Assembly (NCBI GenBank): GCA_030691665.1
Contig: JAUYDU010000276.1
Location: 1 to 15,330, forward strand
DNA length: 15,330 bases
Direction: 5' to 3'
Origin: Chloroflexota bacterium
Lineage (GTDB): Bacteria; Chloroflexota; Dehalococcoidia; SM23-28-2
The notes beneath the pieces were generated by a model. That model had not been told where the DNA came from. It did not search any database and was given only the letters and a program-made list of their open reading frames with translations. Shown one piece after another: positions 14,216 through 15,330 of the stretch. The position numbers were made by a program, and so were the translations under genes. The first letter of the stretch is position 1. Each line of letters opens with the position of its first letter.

Positions 14216-15330
14216 CTTCGGCGCAGGCGGCGGGACAGCACGGCTGCCCCAACGAGGACGGCGCCCGCCAAGCCCAGCCCAGCGGCGCCTAGACCCATGG
14301 CCGTCGCCCAGGGGAACTCATCCTCGCCGGCTGCCTGCTGCTGGCCGTCCGTTTGACCGGAGGGAGAAGACGTCGGCAGGAGCGGCGTCGCGGTGGCGGT
14401 GGGGCTGGGCCGCGCCCGTGGCGACAGGCCCAGGCTGGCCCGCCAGTCATCCTCCAGGCCGTCCTGGTCGAAGCCGTAGACCTTCAGGAGGGCCTTGTCG
14501 ATGGTGCTGCCCTCCTTGAAGATAGCGAACAGCTCGGCGAACTTCTGGGGGCCGTAGGTCTTGGCGAGAAAGTCAACCAAGCTCCAGGCCTGGCCGTAGA
14601 AAAGGTTCACTTTGTCGGGGTCGCCGGTAGGGGAGGTCATGGAGCGAACGGAGAGGAGGCTGTCGCGGCGGACGGCGCTGTCCACGGCGGCGGTGAAACC
14701 GCGGCCGGGCTCCGACTGGGCGTACATAGCCGTCCCCTCGTCCAGCCAGGTGGGCAGAGAGCCGTAGGGGCCCTCCCCTGCCTCGCTGGTAACGATATGG
14801 GTCAGCTCATGGCGGAGGATATCGCCGCCGCCGTCGCTCAGCATGAGGATGGTGTCCGAGTTGACCCGCTCGCCGGCAGTCACCACCGACTGGGCATGGG
14901 TCTCGCTGCGCCGCACCAGGGCGGGGAGCATGTCCTGGTAGCTGTCGTAGGTCCAGACCTTCACCGGGAAGTCTATCGTCGCGCCCAGCAGGGCCGACAT
15001 GTCGTCCAGGGTCCGGCGGCCGACGGCCAGGGACGACTCGGCGGCGGAGCGGCTGCCGGCGTACCAGTGGACGGTGACGTTGCCCTCGCTGATGCTATCC
15101 CAGGAGAAACGAGTGTCGTCGTAGACGAAGGTGTTCGGTTCGGTCACCAGTTTGTTGCCGGCGGCGTCCTCGATCTCCCAGAAGTAGTCGATCTCGGCGC
15201 CGGGGGCCAGGTAGCTCCGAGGCGGGTCGTTCCCCTTGAGATGGAAGTCCACCTGGACGCGGTCGGCGGGGGTGAAGTCGGGCACACCGTAGGCCGCGAC
15301 GCCGTCGGGCATGATCTGGTAGCGAAGGGT
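14212..15330 (-). CDS. Membrane-anchored gluzincin metallopeptidase (peptidase MA-like), 5' end outside window
   Basis: The frame is open to the window edge on the minus strand, with 372 residues visible. The first part (to about residue 75) is a beta-rich domain with PGAEIDYFWEIEDAAGN. The catalytic part carries ILRHELTHIV (HExxH zinc site) and, about 20 residues later, LPTWLDEGTAMY, whose Glu is the third zinc ligand of gluzincins. After a Pro/Ser/Thr-rich linker comes a hydrophobic helix (WATAMGLGAAGLGLAGAVLVGAAVL) followed by SRRLRRS, a C-terminal membrane anchor with cytoplasmic basic end. The catalytic domain is therefore expected outside the membrane, and a signal peptide should lie upstream. 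The ATG at 15312 is not accepted as the start because the frame and the domain continue past it. Its TAG stop overlaps the opposing gene's TAG in a shared CTAG. Confidence 0.88.
   Translation of the reverse strand, partial: TLRYQIMPDGVAAYGVPDFTPADRVQVDFHLKGNDPPRSYLAPGAEIDYFWEIEDAAGNKLVTEPNTFVYDDTRFSWDSISEGNVTVHWYAGSRSAAESSLAVGRRTLDDMSALLGATIDFPVKVWTYDSYQDMLPALVRRSETHAQSVVTAGERVNSDTILMLSDGGGDILRHELTHIVTSEAGEGPYGSLPTWLDEGTAMYAQSEPGRGFTAAVDSAVRRDSLLSVRSMTSPTGDPDKVNLFYGQAWSLVDFLAKTYGPQKFAELFAIFKEGSTIDKALLKVYGFDQDGLEDDWRASLGLSPRARPSPTATATPLLPTSSPSGQTDGQQQAAGEDEFPWATAMGLGAAGLGLAGAVLVGAAVLSRRLRRS

Overview
The window is a GC-rich bacterial chromosome segment. Gene order and content fit Chloroflexota, probably a Dehalococcoidia-like lineage: a proS / nusA-rnpM-infB-rbfA-truB translation block, a DUF5679 zinc-ribbon miniprotein, a phosphatidylinositol/phosphatidylinositol-mannoside (PI/PIM) type lipid operon outside Actinobacteria, a two-domain thioredoxin-fold oxidoreductase and a membrane-anchored HExxH peptidase. 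This placement is inferred from content, not from a phylogeny.

Layout. 1-534: 3' end of proS. 531-2159: a three-gene cassette with its own promoter-like site. It holds an unknown protein, a coiled-coil plus HicB-like protein and a HicA-like protein, and occupies the place where rimP commonly lies. 2193-7314: nusA, rnpM (ylxR), infB, rbfA and truB, starting from a good sigma-70-type promoter followed at once by a terminator-like hairpin, so the operon may be attenuated. 7342-7566: a monocistronic 46-residue zinc-ribbon gene with a near-consensus promoter and a leader hairpin. 7567-7670: convergent intergenic region with two hairpins. 7671-8354 (minus): a PHP-family phosphoesterase. 8355-8826: 472 bp without a gene, holding divergent promoter candidates, three nested inverted-repeat structures and an operator-like inverted repeat; I see nothing in 8633-8689. 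8827-14215: inositol-1-phosphate synthase, acyltransferase, second PHP protein, PimA-like mannosyltransferase, CDP-alcohol phosphatidyltransferase and oxidoreductase, all tightly packed or overlapping. 14212-15330 (minus): a gluzincin metallopeptidase cut by the window edge.

How the genes work together. The first block serves translation and transcription (tRNA charging, NusA, IF-2, 30S maturation, tRNA pseudouridylation). The second block reads as one pathway: glucose-6-phosphate to inositol-1-phosphate (Ino1), to phosphatidylinositol phosphate (PgsA-like), dephosphorylation to PI (step without an assigned enzyme; the operon's PHP protein is a candidate), mannosylation (PimA-like), acylation (PatA-like).

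Most unusual signals: (1) a 15-bp palindromic mini-element, YCCGCC-NNN-GGCGGR, in three unrelated conserved genes in the same reading phase and once in a leader; (2) the HicBA-like cassette between proS and nusA; (3) a PHP phosphoesterase inside a PI/PIM-type operon; (4) an acyltransferase lacking the acidic residue of its HX4(D/E) motif.
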